Shown here: positions 27,511 to 40,169 of the stretch, piece after piece
How positions within the stretch are numbered: position 1 is the stretch's first letter
Layout of the letters: each line of letters begins with the position of its first letter
NCBI RefSeq assembly: GCF_017308015.1
Contig: NZ_JAFKFW010000010.1
Span: 80,744-144,743 of the forward strand
DNA length: 64,000 nucleotides
Direction: 5' to 3'
Source: Allobosea sp.
GTDB taxonomy: Bacteria > Pseudomonadota > Alphaproteobacteria > Rhizobiales > Beijerinckiaceae
Notes under the pieces: generated by a model
What the model was told of the DNA's origin: nothing
The model's input: only the letters and a program-made list of their open reading frames with translations
Databases searched by the model: none
Position numbers and translations under genes: made by a program

Positions 27511-28038
27511 TCAGCGCTTGCAGGGCTTGTCCATGAAGGAGCCGCAGTCATAGGGCTGCGACAGGGCGTCCCGGATCGAATAAGCCTTGCCTTCGAAGCT
27601 GTTGACGATGTCGTCGATGCGCCAGCCGCCACTTTCCCGCAGCATCCTGAACTCGACGACGACCGGTTTACCGAAGCTGCGGAAGTTCGCCAGTACCGTC
27701 GCCTTGCCAGCCGCGGCGGGGAGCGTATCGAGGTTCAGCTTCTTCACCTCGCCGTCCTGACCGTTGATGAAGGGATCGGCGTCGACATGCCCCGTCTCGC
27801 CGGCCTCGTCCTGATAAAGGTCGTCGCGGGCAAAGAGAGCGGCCAGGCTCCTGCTCATCAGCTTGTCGCGATGCGGCGGGCGCCAGGGTGGCTCGCCGCG
27901 GCCGGCAAGCGTCCTCATCGTGATGGCATAGGCCTCCTTAACGGGGCCTGCAGGGACACTGTCGTCGGCGAGGCCGGTGCCGGCTGCCATCAGGCCGAAG
28001 GCCACAACACTTGATAAAATCATGCGACTTGCCGGCAT
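27511..28038 (-). CDS. Exported DUF3828-like hypothetical protein
   Basis: The 175-aa protein has a signal peptide (MILSSVVAFGLMAAGTGLA) and a mature region with VLANFRSFGKPVVVEFRMLRESGGWRIDDIVN, the fold expected of DUF3828 (NTF2-like) proteins. ATG 28038 has GGAG upstream. It is probably periplasmic. Its function is unknown. It follows ruvB on the same strand after about 80 bases. Confidence 0.78.
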   Translation of the reverse strand: MPASRMILSSVVAFGLMAAGTGLADDSVPAGPVKEAYAITMRTLAGRGEPPWRPPHRDKLMSRSLAALFARDDLYQDEAGETGHVDADPFINGQDGEVKKLNLDTLPAAAGKATVLANFRSFGKPVVVEFRMLRESGGWRIDDIVNSFEGKAYSIRDALSQPYDCGSFMDKPCKR

Positions 28039-28119
28039 GGGCGAACTCCAGGGCGATACCCGACCGATGAAGCGCGGTGGGCAGGCGCGCATCCTTCATA
28101 TGCGGGACGGCTTGCCGCG

Positions 28120-29172
28120 CTATTCGCCGTCCTCCCCATCTCCGAACAGCCCGAACTGCCCGCTCTCCCGCGACGGCTCGGGCATGCCGAGGTGGCGGAA
28201 GGCGTGGGGCGTGAGAAGGCGTCCGCGCGGGGTGCGCTGGATGAAGCCCTGCTGGAGCAGGAAGGGCTCGATGATCTCCTCGATCGCGTCGCGCGGCTCG
28301 GAGAGCGATGCGGCGATGGTCTCGATCCCGACCGGGCCGCCGCCGAAATTGACCGCGACGGTGGTGAGGTAGCGTCGGTCCATCTGGTCGAGGCCGATGG
28401 CATCGACGTCGAGCAGGGAGAGCGCCTTGTCGGCGACCTTGCGGGTGACGATCGGATCGCCGTCGACGATGGCGAAGTCGCGCACGCGGCGCAGCAGGCG
28501 CCCGGCGATGCGCGGCGTTCCGCGCGAGCGCCTGGCGATCTCGTTGGCGCCGTCGTCGGACATCGGCACGCCGAGCACGCGCGCGCCACGTGCGACGATG
28601 CCCTGCAATTCCTCGACCGTGTAGAACTGCAGGCGGACGGGGATGCCGAAGCGATCACGCAGCGGCGTGGTCAGGAGGCCGGCACGGGTGGTGGCGCCGA
28701 CGAGCGTGAACTTGGGCAGGTCGATCTTGACCGAGCGGGCGGCCGGGCCTTCGCCGATGATCAGGTCGAGCTGGTAGTCCTCCATCGCGGGATAGAGGAT
28801 TTCCTCGACCGCCGGATTAAGGCGGTGGATCTCGTCGATGAAGAGCACGTCGCGTTCTTCGAGATTGGTGAGCTGGGCGGCGAGATCACCGGCTTTCGCG
28901 ATGACCGGGCCGGAGGTCGAGCGGAAATTGACGCCGAGTTCGCGTGCCACGATCTGCGCGAGCGTCGTCTTGCCGAGACCGGGCGGGCCGACGAAGAGGA
29001 CATGGTCGAGCGCGTCGCCTCGGCTTTTGGCAGCGTTGATGAAGACCTGGAGATTGGCGCGCGCCGCCGCCTGCCCGGTGAAATCGGCGAGCGAGAGCGG
29101 CCGCAGCGAGGTTTCGCTGTCGTCGTCGCGCTTGTCGGCCGTCATCAGGCCGGAGCGTTTGGGTTCGCTCAC
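28120..29172 (-). CDS. ruvB: Holliday junction helicase RuvB
   Basis: The 350-aa AAA+ motor of the RuvABC resolvasome has Walker [12 protein letters not shown], Walker [10 protein letters not shown], sensor [27 protein letters not shown], and C-terminal winged helix [14 protein letters not shown]. The GTG start overlaps the stop of an upstream GNAT gene. That gene separates ruvB from ruvA, an unusual insertion. Confidence 0.98.
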   Translation of the reverse strand: MSEPKRSGLMTADKRDDDSETSLRPLSLADFTGQAAARANLQVFINAAKSRGDALDHVLFVGPPGLGKTTLAQIVARELGVNFRSTSGPVIAKAGDLAAQLTNLEERDVLFIDEIHRLNPAVEEILYPAMEDYQLDLIIGEGPAARSVKIDLPKFTLVGATTRAGLLTTPLRDRFGIPVRLQFYTVEELQGIVARGARVLGVPMSDDGANEIARRSRGTPRIAGRLLRRVRDFAIVDGDPIVTRKVADKALSLLDVDAIGLDQMDRRYLTTVAVNFGGGPVGIETIAASLSEPRDAIEEIIEPFLLQQGFIQRTPRGRLLTPHAFRHLGMPEPSRESGQFGLFGDGEDGE

Positions 29173-29660
29173 AGCGCGATCTCCAGCTCGATGGCGTCGT
29201 GGATCGGAATGTCCTTGTACCCTGTCTTGATGATGCCCGGCACGACCGAGCGATAGGCATCGATGGCCTCGAGATAAAGCCCCGAAAGGCGAAAGCCGCA
29301 GCGCTGGTAGAAGGTCATGCCGGGCATGTTGTCGTTGGTCAGCATCGCCTTGAGCTTCGTCGCGCCTGCCGCCCGGGCGGTGTTCATCACGGCATCGAGC
29401 ATCCGGACCGCGACGCCTTCGCCGGGCTTCAGCGAATGGAGTGCGCAGAGATAGGCAATGTCGCCCCGGAGCGTCCAGCTCGCGAGCGCGGCGGTGGCTC
29501 CGGACGGTTCGTAGAGGCCAAGCGCGTCGATTTCAGCGATGTCGTAGACGTGAAGGTCGATCATCATGCTGTGCGAGCCCCAGTTCGCCAGCATGATGCG
29601 GCAGAGCTCGGTCTTGTCGGTGACGATGCGCAGTTCAAGCTCGTCGGGCGGCTCGCTCAC
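29169..29660 (-). CDS. GNAT-family N-acetyltransferase between ruvA and ruvB
   Basis: The 163-aa protein contains the acetyl-CoA-binding region [16 protein letters not shown] and the C-terminal [15 protein letters not shown] typical of GNAT enzymes. Its ATG overlaps the ruvA stop and its own stop overlaps ruvB (ATGA and GTGA), so it is fully embedded in the ruv operon. The substrate is unknown. I know no standard GNAT at this place in the ruv operon. Confidence 0.88.
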   Translation of the reverse strand: MSEPPDELELRIVTDKTELCRIMLANWGSHSMMIDLHVYDIAEIDALGLYEPSGATAALASWTLRGDIAYLCALHSLKPGEGVAVRMLDAVMNTARAAGATKLKAMLTNDNMPGMTFYQRCGFRLSGLYLEAIDAYRSVVPGIIKTGYKDIPIHDAIELEIAL

Positions 29661-30274
29661 TTCGCCAGTTCCTTCAAGCCCAGCCTGATGAGCTGGGCTG
29701 TGCCGGCACCATCGCCGGCGGCCTTGGAGGCAGCCGCTACCGCGGCCACGGCCTGCGCCTGAGGATAGCCGAGATTGGCGAGCGCGGACACGGCGTCGGC
29801 GATCGGCTGCGGCAGTTTCCTGTCTTCGAGGGCGCCCGAGAGCTGCACGACGCCCGGGTCGATATGGCCGAAGGCCGGGGCCTTGTCCTTGAGCTCCGCG
29901 CAGAGGCGCTGCGCCAGCTTGGGGCCGACTCCGGGCGAGCGCGCGATCGCGGCCTTGTCGTTGGTGGCGATGGCGGTAGCGAGGCTGCCTGGATCGAGCG
30001 TCGAAAGGATCGCGAGAGCGACCTTTGCGCCGACGCCCTGCACCACCTGCATCAGGCGGAACCAGTCACGCTCGACATCCGACAGGAAGCCGTAGAGGCG
30101 GATCGCATCCTCGCGGACATGGGTCTCGATCGACAGCGCCGCCGCCTCGCCGGGCTTCGGCAGCCGCTGGAGCGTGCGCGCCGAGCATTGCACGACATAG
30201 CCGACGCCCTGCACGTCGATGATGACGTGGTCCTCGCCATAGGAATCGATCAGGCCCTTGAGCTTGCCGATCAT
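29657..30274 (-). CDS. ruvA: Holliday junction DNA-binding protein RuvA
   Basis: The 205-aa protein has the N-terminal OB domain ([21 protein letters not shown]), helix-hairpin-helix motifs ([13 protein letters not shown] and [13 protein letters not shown]) and a C-terminal RuvB-binding domain with [12 protein letters not shown]. Complete. It follows ruvC by 25 bases. Confidence 0.98.
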   Translation of the reverse strand: MIGKLKGLIDSYGEDHVIIDVQGVGYVVQCSARTLQRLPKPGEAAALSIETHVREDAIRLYGFLSDVERDWFRLMQVVQGVGAKVALAILSTLDPGSLATAIATNDKAAIARSPGVGPKLAQRLCAELKDKAPAFGHIDPGVVQLSGALEDRKLPQPIADAVSALANLGYPQAQAVAAVAAASKAAGDGAGTAQLIRLGLKELAK

Positions 30275-30299
30275 CGTCTGGTTCCCCCGGCCGTCTTCA

Positions 30300-30815
30300 T
30301 CAACCCGCCGCGCGCATCTGCGCGACCAGAGCCTTCATGCCGCGATGCTGGGCATGGCAGATCGCGACGGCGAGCGCGTCCGCAGCGTCGGCAGAACTCG
30401 TCTCGGCCTTGGGCAGGAGGACCCGGATCATCGCCTGGATCTGTTTCTTGTCGGCATGGCCGACGCCGACCACGGTCTTCTTGACGAGGTTGGCGGCGTA
30501 CTCCGCGACATCGAGCCCGGCGAGCGCCGGCACGACCAGCGCGATGCCGCGGGCCTGGCCGAGCTTCAGCGCCGATTGCGGGTCGCGGTTGATGAAGGTC
30601 TCCTCGACGGCGGCCTCATGCGGGCGATGCGCCGCAAGGACCTTGTTCAGGCCTTCATGCAGTTGCCGCAGGCGCTGGCCGAGCGGCAGCGCGCCATCGC
30701 TCTCGACGCAGCCGCAGGCGACGAAGGAGAGCTTGCTCCCTTCCGAGAGCACGATGCCCCAGCCGGTTTTGCGGAGGCCGGGGTCGATGCCGAGGATGCG
30801 AATCGGGGGTGCCAT
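30300..30815 (-). CDS. ruvC: Holliday junction endonuclease RuvC
   Basis: The 171-aa resolvase has catalytic acidic residues in ILGIDPGL (D11), the AAVEETFIN block, and the C-terminal [14 protein letters not shown]. It cleaves four-way junctions as a dimer. First gene of ruvC-ruvA-GNAT-ruvB; separated from yebC by an opposite-strand transporter gene, whereas these are usually adjacent. Confidence 0.97.
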   Translation of the reverse strand: MAPPIRILGIDPGLRKTGWGIVLSEGSKLSFVACGCVESDGALPLGQRLRQLHEGLNKVLAAHRPHEAAVEETFINRDPQSALKLGQARGIALVVPALAGLDVAEYAANLVKKTVVGVGHADKKQIQAMIRVLLPKAETSSADAADALAVAICHAQHRGMKALVAQMRAAG

Positions 30816-30978
30816 GACGAGCCCAACCTAACGGATGTTTCGGATTTGTCCCGCGCCGAGACGAGCCTCGGCGGGCGGCGGGATGAATTCCGCTGATCCA
30901 TGACATCAAAAAGCAAAGTTGTTCTTGCCGCGGGCCCGCGGGCATGGTTGGCCTCGCTTTTGTCCTTGTACTGGCTTC

Positions 30979-31758
30979 ATGTCCTCGACCCTGTCTTCCT
31001 TCATGCCGGGCCTCAACGCTGACGGCATCGCCGTCCTGCTGGCCGCAACATTGTTCGGTGGCCTGGTCCGTGGCTTTACCGGCTTCGGCTTCGCCATGGT
31101 GTTCATGCCGCTGGCCTCGGTCATCCTCGGGCCGGTCGCGGCGCTCGGCCTGATCTGGTTCATCGACCTGCCCTTCGCGCTGCCGATCGCGGCGCGCAGC
31201 GCCAAGACGGCGGAATGGCGCGAAATCCTGCCGCTGCTGCTGACCGCGACGCTCGCCCTGCCTGCCGGAATCTGGCTGCTGATCTGGCTCGATCGCGAGA
31301 CGATGCGCTGGGTGCTGGCCCTGCTCGTGCTCTTTGCCGTGGCGTTGATGGCGTCCGGCTGGCGCTACCACGGGCGTCCGACGGTGCCGCTCTCGCTCGG
31401 CGTCGGTGCGCTGTCGGGACTGTTCAACGGCATGGCTTCGATCGGCGGCATGCCGCTCGCGGTATTCTGGCTCGGCGCCCAGCGCAACGACCGGCACAAG
31501 ACGCGGGCCAATATGCAGGCCTTCTTCGGCGTCTCGACGCTGATCAGCGGCATGGTGCTGTGGTGGAAGGGAATTCTCACCGTTGGAGCGTTGCTGATGG
31601 CGGTGCCGCTCTTCGCGATCTACGGCGTAGGCCTCTGGGCCGGGACGCATGGCTTTCGACTGGCGTCGGAGGATACGTTCCGGCGTGGAGCCTATCTGGT
31701 GATCTTCCTGAGCGCGCTGATCAGCCTGCCGCTCTGGGACGTGGTGATCGGGCGGTAG
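30979..31758 (+). CDS. TauE/SafE-family sulfite or organosulfur exporter
   Basis: The 259-aa protein has eight hydrophobic segments and family blocks LFGGLVRGFTGFGFAMVFMPL and VGALSGLFNGMASIGGMPLAVFWL (duplicated half motif with G-x-G). ATG 30979 is chosen by family length; upstream in-frame starts add charged residues. It stands alone on the plus strand between ruvC and yebC. The transported anion is unknown. Confidence 0.87.
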   Translation: MSSTLSSFMPGLNADGIAVLLAATLFGGLVRGFTGFGFAMVFMPLASVILGPVAALGLIWFIDLPFALPIAARSAKTAEWREILPLLLTATLALPAGIWLLIWLDRETMRWVLALLVLFAVALMASGWRYHGRPTVPLSLGVGALSGLFNGMASIGGMPLAVFWLGAQRNDRHKTRANMQAFFGVSTLISGMVLWWKGILTVGALLMAVPLFAIYGVGLWAGTHGFRLASEDTFRRGAYLVIFLSALISLPLWDVVIGR

Positions 31759-31771
31759 CGTAAGGCTCCTG

Positions 31772-31862
31772 TCGCCACGCTCGCCCTTGTGGCGAGCGCC
31801 CATGTTCTTGAACACGACTTTCGACCCGCGAAGTCGTGGATGGTCGAGACAAGCCCGACCAT
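31772..31862. repeat. Triple stem-loop intergenic element
   Basis: Three consecutive perfect inverted repeats: CGCTCGCC/GGCGAGCG (31778-31798), CACGACTT/AAGTCGTG (31813-31838) and ATGGTCG/CGACCAT (31840-31862). The last (GGTCG-x-GACAAGCCCGACC) resembles a palindromic repeat I associate with rhizobial genomes. It lies between convergent transporter and yebC genes. Confidence 0.6.
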
Positions 31863-31886
31863 GACATGGGACGCGGTGGCGCTGCC

Positions 31887-32633
31887 TCAGGCGCTGAGCT
31901 TCGCCATGATGTCGTCGGCGATCTCGAAATTGGCGAAGACGTTCTGGACGTCGTCGTCGTTGTCGAGGGCCTCCATCAACCGCATCATCGAACCGGCCTT
32001 CTCCTCGTCGAGCGGGGCGGTCGTGGTCGGACGCCAAACGGGCTTCGCCGAGGCCGGGGCGCCGAGCGAGGCTTCGAGCGCCTTGGAGACCTCGTTCAGC
32101 GCGTCGAATGCGCAGAGGATGGTGTGGCCGTTCTCGTCCGAAATCACGTCGTCGGCACCGGCTTCGATCGCGGCTTCCATCAGCTTGTCGGCATCGCCCG
32201 CCTCAGGCGGATAGCTGATCTCGCCGACACGGTTGAACATGAAGGAGACGGAGTTGCTTTCGCCCAGCGCGCCGCCGGCCTTGGTGAAGTAGGAGCGCAC
32301 GGCGGAGGCGGTGCGGTTGCGATTGTCGGTCAGCGCCTCGACGATGACGGCGGCGCCGCCCGGGCCATAACCCTCGTAGCGGACCTCGTCGTAGTTCTCG
32401 CCTTCGCCGCCGGCCGCCTTGTTGATGGCGCGCTGGATGTTGTCCTTCGGCATGTTCTCGGCACGCGCGGCGAGCACAGCCATGCGCAGGCGCGGGTTCA
32501 TGTTGATGTCGGGCATGCCCATCTTGGCGGCGACTGTGATTTCGCGGGCCAGTTTCGAGAACAGCTTGGAGCGCACCGCGTCCTGCTTGCCCTTGCGGTG
32601 CATGATGTTCTTGAACTGGGAATGGCCGGCCAT
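31887..32633 (-). CDS. yebC: YebC/PmpR-family protein
   Basis: The 248-aa protein starts [19 protein letters not shown] and contains [23 protein letters not shown] and [28 protein letters not shown], definitive for YebC. Members act in transcription regulation and in relieving ribosome stalling. Upstream is the TIGR00282 phosphoesterase, forming the conserved cyclo-ligase-phosphoesterase-yebC run. Confidence 0.97.
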   Translation of the reverse strand: MAGHSQFKNIMHRKGKQDAVRSKLFSKLAREITVAAKMGMPDINMNPRLRMAVLAARAENMPKDNIQRAINKAAGGEGENYDEVRYEGYGPGGAAVIVEALTDNRNRTASAVRSYFTKAGGALGESNSVSFMFNRVGEISYPPEAGDADKLMEAAIEAGADDVISDENGHTILCAFDALNEVSKALEASLGAPASAKPVWRPTTTAPLDEEKAGSMMRLMEALDNDDDVQNVFANFEIADDIMAKLSA

Positions 32634-32739
32634 GGGGACTCGTTACCTTCTTACGAGGGTTGCGGCGAAACATGCTGGAAGCCGGGCCTTATAGGCGCCG
32701 CCGCCCGCTTCCTGCAAGACGGGGGAGGGCAGGCTTCCG

Positions 32740-33564
32740 TCAGGACACCCAGGCCGTCGGGACCGCTTCGCTGAGATGCGGGCCGATCCGTACGGCCCAG
32801 ACCGCCCTGGCCAGACCAGTGGAGTCGTCGATATCGACCGCGACGCCCGACAGCGTGCCTTCGCCGGTTGCCGGTTCCAGCCTTGCGCCCGGCACCTTCT
32901 GCAGGAAGCGGCGTATCGGCTCGTCCTTCTGCATGCCGAGGACGGAATCGTAGTCGCCGCACATGCCGGCATCGGATTGATAGGCCGTGCCGGCCGGCAG
33001 GATGCGGGTGTCCGAAGTCGGCGCATGGGTATGCGTGCCGACGACGAGGCTGGCGCGCCCATCGAGGAAATAGCCCATGGCCTGCTTCTCGCTGGTCGCT
33101 TCGGCATGGACATCGACGATGACGGCATCCGCCACTTCGCCGAGGGGGCAGGCGGAGAGTTCGCGCTCGACCGCCGCGAAGGGGTCGTCGAGCGCGTCCA
33201 TGAACAGCCGCCCCATGACGTTGACGACGAGGACGCGGGCGCCGTTGCGGGCCTCGATCACGGTCGCGCCCCGGCCGGGCGTTCCGGGCGGATAATTGGC
33301 CGGGCGGATCAGTCGATCCTGCCGGGCGATGAAGACGAGCGCCTCGCGCTGGTCCCAGGAATGGTTGCCCAGCGTGACGACATCGGCGCCTGCCGCGAGA
33401 ATCTCGTCGCAGATCGCCTCGGTGATGCCGAAGCCGCCGGCGGAGTTCTCGCCGTTGATGACGACGCAGTCGAGTTTCCAGGCCTCGCGCAGGGCGGGCA
33501 GCCGCTCCTGAACCGCAATCCGGCCGGGGCGGCCGACGATGTCACCGAGGAAGAGAAGACGCAT
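32740..33564 (-). CDS. TIGR00282-family metallophosphoesterase (YmdB-like)
   Basis: The 274-aa protein carries the metal ligands in MRLLFLGDIVGRPGR, VINGENSAGGFG, VVTLGNHSWDQ, DVHAEATSEKQA and GTHTHAPTSD, diagnostic for the YmdB cyclic-nucleotide/RNA phosphodiesterase family. Full length. Located between the cyclo-ligase and yebC genes on the same strand. Confidence 0.95.
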   Translation of the reverse strand: MRLLFLGDIVGRPGRIAVQERLPALREAWKLDCVVINGENSAGGFGITEAICDEILAAGADVVTLGNHSWDQREALVFIARQDRLIRPANYPPGTPGRGATVIEARNGARVLVVNVMGRLFMDALDDPFAAVERELSACPLGEVADAVIVDVHAEATSEKQAMGYFLDGRASLVVGTHTHAPTSDTRILPAGTAYQSDAGMCGDYDSVLGMQKDEPIRRFLQKVPGARLEPATGEGTLSGVAVDIDDSTGLARAVWAVRIGPHLSEAVPTAWVS

Positions 33565-33619
33565 GAAACAGACTCGAAAACCGTGAAGGCTTTCTCCCTC
33601 GCTCGAAGGCGCGCGGGAA

Positions 33620-34204
33620 TCAACCGCAACGAATGGCTTCGTGCTCGGTCACGATCCAGTCGAGGCGCCGGTCATGCGGCTCGTCCGGCACCGCCCCGAT
33701 CTCCTGTGCAGCATAGCCGATGCCGATGCTGACGGTCGGGCCGGGTTCGCCGAGAGCGCGGTCGTAATAGCCCTTGCCGTAGCCGATGCGGTAGCCGCGC
33801 CGGTCGAAGGCGGCGAGCGGTACGAGCAGGATAGCGGGATTCAGTTCCGGCTGATCGGGCGCGGGAACCAGCGTGCCGAAGCCGCCGGGCACGATCGGCT
33901 CATAGGGCGCCCAGCGCCGGAAGATCATGCGCTTCTCGACGATCGCCGGCAGGCAGAGCGGCAGGCCGCGCTCATGCAGGGTTTCGAGGATGGGGCGGGG
34001 ATCGGCTTCCGAGCGCATCGGCCAATAGGCCGAGACCGGGCCGGCGCTGCCTTTCCAGACGGGCAGGGCAAGCGTGCGCGCGGCGATCTCGGCGTCCCAT
34101 TCCAGCCTGTTGTCGAGGTCGAGCGCGTCGCGACGGGCCAGCGCCTCCGCGCGCAGGGCCGCCTTGAGCGGGGAGGGCGGAGCGTGCGTGCCGGACGTCG
34201 TCAT
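33620..34204 (-). CDS. fau: 5-formyltetrahydrofolate cyclo-ligase
   Basis: The 194-aa enzyme converts 5-formyl-THF to 5,10-methenyl-THF with ATP. Motifs: LKAALRAEALARRDAL at the start, ISAYWPMRSEAD-like (VSAYWPMRSEAD), LLVPLAAFDRRGYRIGYGKGYYDRAL. The ATG at 34204 (MTTSGTHAPP) suits family length. The 6S RNA candidate lies immediately upstream on the same strand, a known linkage. Confidence 0.95.
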   Translation of the reverse strand: MTTSGTHAPPSPLKAALRAEALARRDALDLDNRLEWDAEIAARTLALPVWKGSAGPVSAYWPMRSEADPRPILETLHERGLPLCLPAIVEKRMIFRRWAPYEPIVPGGFGTLVPAPDQPELNPAILLVPLAAFDRRGYRIGYGKGYYDRALGEPGPTVSIGIGYAAQEIGAVPDEPHDRRLDWIVTEHEAIRCG

Positions 34205-34261
34205 AAGGGCTGCGGAGCCACCTCGGCCGTGGAGTTTTGAATCCCGGGACACCTACTAAAG

Positions 34262-34408
34262 TAGGTGGGCGCCGTGTGTCCGGCTCCGATGGAACCGGTC
34301 AGGGACAGCTCCCTAGGGAGTCGTATGGGCCCGGGGAATGCTGTCTCTCACGCACCAGGCAGCCCCGCTTCGCCAATGTAAGGAAGCCGCCGGCAAAGCG
34401 CCAGAGGT
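34262..34408 (-). ncRNA. ssrS: Probable 6S RNA (ssrS)
   Basis: Read on the minus strand, this approximately 147-nt region folds into one long hairpin. A closing stem pairs GGCGC near the 5' end with GCGCC near the 3' end, a second stem pairs CGGCTTCC with GGAGCCG, an open central bubble follows, and a terminal stem pairs AGAGACAGC with GCTGTCCCT. The 3' end GGCGCCCACCTAC resembles alphaproteobacterial 6S RNAs. It sits directly upstream of the cyclo-ligase gene, the classical ssrS location. Ends are estimated to a few bases. A short hairpin, CACCTAC-TTTA-GTAGGTG, abuts the 3' end. Confidence 0.72.
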
Positions 34409-34546
34409 CTTTGCGGGGCCGATGCGAATTCCTCGGCCGCAGGCGCGCCCGGTGTTCAGACCGGCCATGTACCCGTTCATATTTTGGCCGTGGTGCGCTG
34501 ATGGTATAGAGACAGCGCGCGACATGTACGGAAACCGGTTTCAGCG

Positions 34547-35488
34547 ATGCTTCGTTCTCTTCTAGCCCGCCATCTCTCCCGCCCGGGGCTGGCTGCGCTG
34601 GCGATCTCCGCCGCGCTTGCCGGCAACGCCGTGCCGGCCTCGGCGCAGGACGCGGCCGATCTGCTGGTGCGCACCACCCGGCTCGAGAACCAGTTGCGCC
34701 AGATGTCCGGCCAGATCGAGCAGCTTCAGTTCGAGAATCGGCGACTCTCCGAGCAGCTCCGGAAGTTCCAGGAGGATGTCGATTTCCGCCTGAACGAAAA
34801 GGGCGGTGGGCGCTCGGGCGCTGCTGCTCCCGGCCCGGCGGGCGTGCCCCCTGCCGGCGGGACGCCGCAGCGGCATCGCCGCAGCGATGCCTTCGACCCA
34901 GCCACGCAGCAGGGCGCGGCCGGCGCGCCGCAGCAGCTCGGCGGCGGCGGCGCGCTCGCCGGCATCATCGAGGACGACTACGCCGGCGGCCCTGCGACCG
35001 GCCAGCCGCTCGATCTGCAGGGCGTCGGGCGCCCCGTGCCCCAAGGCGGGTTGCCGCAGGACAGGCCGCGTGGCGCGAGCGTGGCCGCGGCGAGCGGCCC
35101 GCAGACGGCGAAAGAGGCCTATGACCTGGCCTTTGCCTCGCTCCAGCGCAAGGAATACGAGCAGGCCGAGATGGGCTTTCGTCAGTTCCTGCAGAGCTAC
35201 CCGCGCGACCGGCTGGCGGTCGATGCGACCTACTGGCTCGGCGAGAGCTACTTGCAGCGGCAGCGCTACCGCGAGGCGGCCGAGCAGTTCCTGAAGGTCT
35301 CGCAGGGCTCGCCGAAAGCCGCCAAGGTGCCGGAGAGCCTGCTCAAGCTCGGCATGTCCCTCAACGGGCTCGGCGCCAAGGAACAGGCCTGCGCAACCTA
35401 TGCAAAGGTCGGCGTCGACTATCCCTCCGCCTCCAATTCCGTGCGCCAGGGCATCGCCCGCGAACGCCGCCGCTCCGGCTGCGCTTGA
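34547..35488 (+). CDS. cpoB: Tol-Pal accessory protein CpoB (YbgF)
   Basis: The 313-aa periplasmic protein has a signal peptide (cleavage near ASAQD), an N-terminal trimerising coiled coil (LENQLRQMSGQIEQLQFENRRL), a Gly/Pro/Gln-rich linker and C-terminal TPR repeats (AYDLAFASLQRKEYEQAEMGFRQF, YWLGESYLQRQRYREAAEQF). It coordinates outer-membrane constriction with peptidoglycan synthesis. Its usual neighbour pal is 17 kb away in inverted orientation. Confidence 0.94.
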   Translation: MLRSLLARHLSRPGLAALAISAALAGNAVPASAQDAADLLVRTTRLENQLRQMSGQIEQLQFENRRLSEQLRKFQEDVDFRLNEKGGGRSGAAAPGPAGVPPAGGTPQRHRRSDAFDPATQQGAAGAPQQLGGGGALAGIIEDDYAGGPATGQPLDLQGVGRPVPQGGLPQDRPRGASVAAASGPQTAKEAYDLAFASLQRKEYEQAEMGFRQFLQSYPRDRLAVDATYWLGESYLQRQRYREAAEQFLKVSQGSPKAAKVPESLLKLGMSLNGLGAKEQACATYAKVGVDYPSASNSVRQGIARERRRSGCA

Positions 35489-36540
35489 GCGCGGCCCCGA
35501 TCGCCACGCATTCCGCGCCGGTCTCGCTCGCCGAGGCCGGTGCTGCTTTTCAGGGGCTGTCGCAGGAGACGGGCCTGCTGGTCGCGGTCTCCGGCGGGCC
35601 GGATTCGATTGCGCTGCTGGCACTTCTTGCCGCCTGGACGCAGTTGCCCGGCAGGCCGCCCCTTCATGCCGCGACGGTCGATCACGGCCTGCGCCCGGAA
35701 TCGGCCGATGAAGCTGTCGCCGTGGCGCGCCTCTGCGCGAAGCTCGGAATCGGCCATGCGACCCTGCGTTGGGAGGGCCTGAAGCCGGCAAGCGCTGTCC
35801 AGGCGGAGGCACGACGCGCCCGTTATGCCTTGCTGGCGAACGAGGCGAGGCGGCTCGGCGGCGCGACGCTGGTTACGGCTCATACGCTCGACGACCAGGC
35901 CGAGACCTTGCTGATGCGGCTCGCCCATGGTTCCGGCCCGTCGGGGCTCGCCGGAATGCGGCGATGGAGCAAGGTCAACGGCATCCCGCTCGTCCGGCCG
36001 CTGCTCGGCATTTCCAAGGCGCGGCTCATTGCGACGGCTGAGGCACGCGGGCTGCCCTTCGTGCACGATCCCAGCAATAGCGATCCGCGCTTCGAGCGCG
36101 TGCGCTGGCGGGAGGCGATGCCGGTTCTGGCGGAGCGGGGGCTGACGGCGGAGCGGCTCGGCCGGCTGGCGGAGCGGATGGCCCGGCTGGACGAATCCGC
36201 CGCGCAGAGGGCTCGCGAGGTGCTGTCGGGGGCGCTTCTGCCGGATGGGTCCGAAGAAAATGGCTTGCGCCTGCGCTTTTCCATGCTGGTTCCGGAGCCC
36301 GAGGAGATCGTGCTGCGCGTCCTCGCCCTGGTGCTCGAGGCAGTCGTGCCGGGTGGCGATGCTCATGGCCGGCTGGAACGGCTGGAATCCTGCAGCGTGG
36401 CTCTCACGGACGCCGCCCGGGCCGGTCTCGCCTTGCGCCGCACCCTGGCCGGCAGTGTCCTCACGCTCGGCCGCGACGGCGTGCTGACGCTGCAGATGGA
36501 GCCGCCGCGCAGACGCGGTGTTCACCCTTCGGCGTCATAG
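35485..36540 (+). CDS. tilS: tRNA(Ile)-lysidine synthetase
   Basis: The 351-aa PP-loop ATPase modifies C34 of tRNA-Ile to lysidine. The PP-loop VSGGPDSIALLALLA is at about 34-47, followed by TVDHGLRPESADEAV and TAHTLDDQAETLLMRL. It is shorter than E. coli TilS, as in many alphaproteobacteria that lack the full C-terminal domain. The TTG start overlaps the cpoB stop by four bases. Confidence 0.95.
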   Translation: MSAAPIATHSAPVSLAEAGAAFQGLSQETGLLVAVSGGPDSIALLALLAAWTQLPGRPPLHAATVDHGLRPESADEAVAVARLCAKLGIGHATLRWEGLKPASAVQAEARRARYALLANEARRLGGATLVTAHTLDDQAETLLMRLAHGSGPSGLAGMRRWSKVNGIPLVRPLLGISKARLIATAEARGLPFVHDPSNSDPRFERVRWREAMPVLAERGLTAERLGRLAERMARLDESAAQRAREVLSGALLPDGSEENGLRLRFSMLVPEPEEIVLRVLALVLEAVVPGGDAHGRLERLESCSVALTDAARAGLALRRTLAGSVLTLGRDGVLTLQMEPPRRRGVHPSAS

Positions 36541-36651
36541 TGCCGCCACGTCATTGCTTTCCCTTGGCAAGGGCGCGTGCGACACCTAAATTGATCATCG
36601 GGAAACTCTAGGCCTCGCCCGGCAATTCCGGGAGGCCCGATCGGACTGGGA

Positions 36652-38577
<1,926 letters not shown>

Positions 38578-38597
38578 GGCGGACCGGATGGACTACG

Positions 38598-38623
38598 AAA
38601 GGGCGGCCTCGCGGCCGCCCTTT
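38598..38623 (+). terminator. Intrinsic terminator after ftsH
   Basis: AAAGGGCGGCC (38598-38608) and GGCCGCCCTTT (38613-38623) pair perfectly over 11 bp with a TCGC loop, followed by TT. glmM must therefore also have its own promoter between here and 38739. Confidence 0.9.
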
Positions 38624-38738
38624 TTCGTTTGCGCGAAGACGATGTCATGTACCGTCACAATTTGTGAGAAGGCGGAAAGGTTTTTTGGCTATAGAACGCC
38701 CGAAACGGGCGCTATCCGCCTCTCGGAACCGAAACACG

Positions 38739-40082
<1,344 letters not shown>

Positions 40083-40105
40083 AGCAGATCGAGGGATAAC
40101 GGTTC

Positions 40106-40152
40106 GGGCGTCATTCCGGGCTCCGGCCTTCGGCCTGCCCGGAATGACGCCC
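40106..40152. repeat. Perfect 16-bp palindromic repeat between glmM and SDR
   Basis: GGGCGTCATTCCGGGC (40106-40121) pairs perfectly with GCCCGGAATGACGCCC (40137-40152) around a 15-base GC-rich loop. It may terminate the convergent genes. Its GTCATTCCGGGC core recurs in the element at 51515-51644. Confidence 0.8.
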
Positions 40153-40169
40153 CCGTTCCTGCAGGCCGC

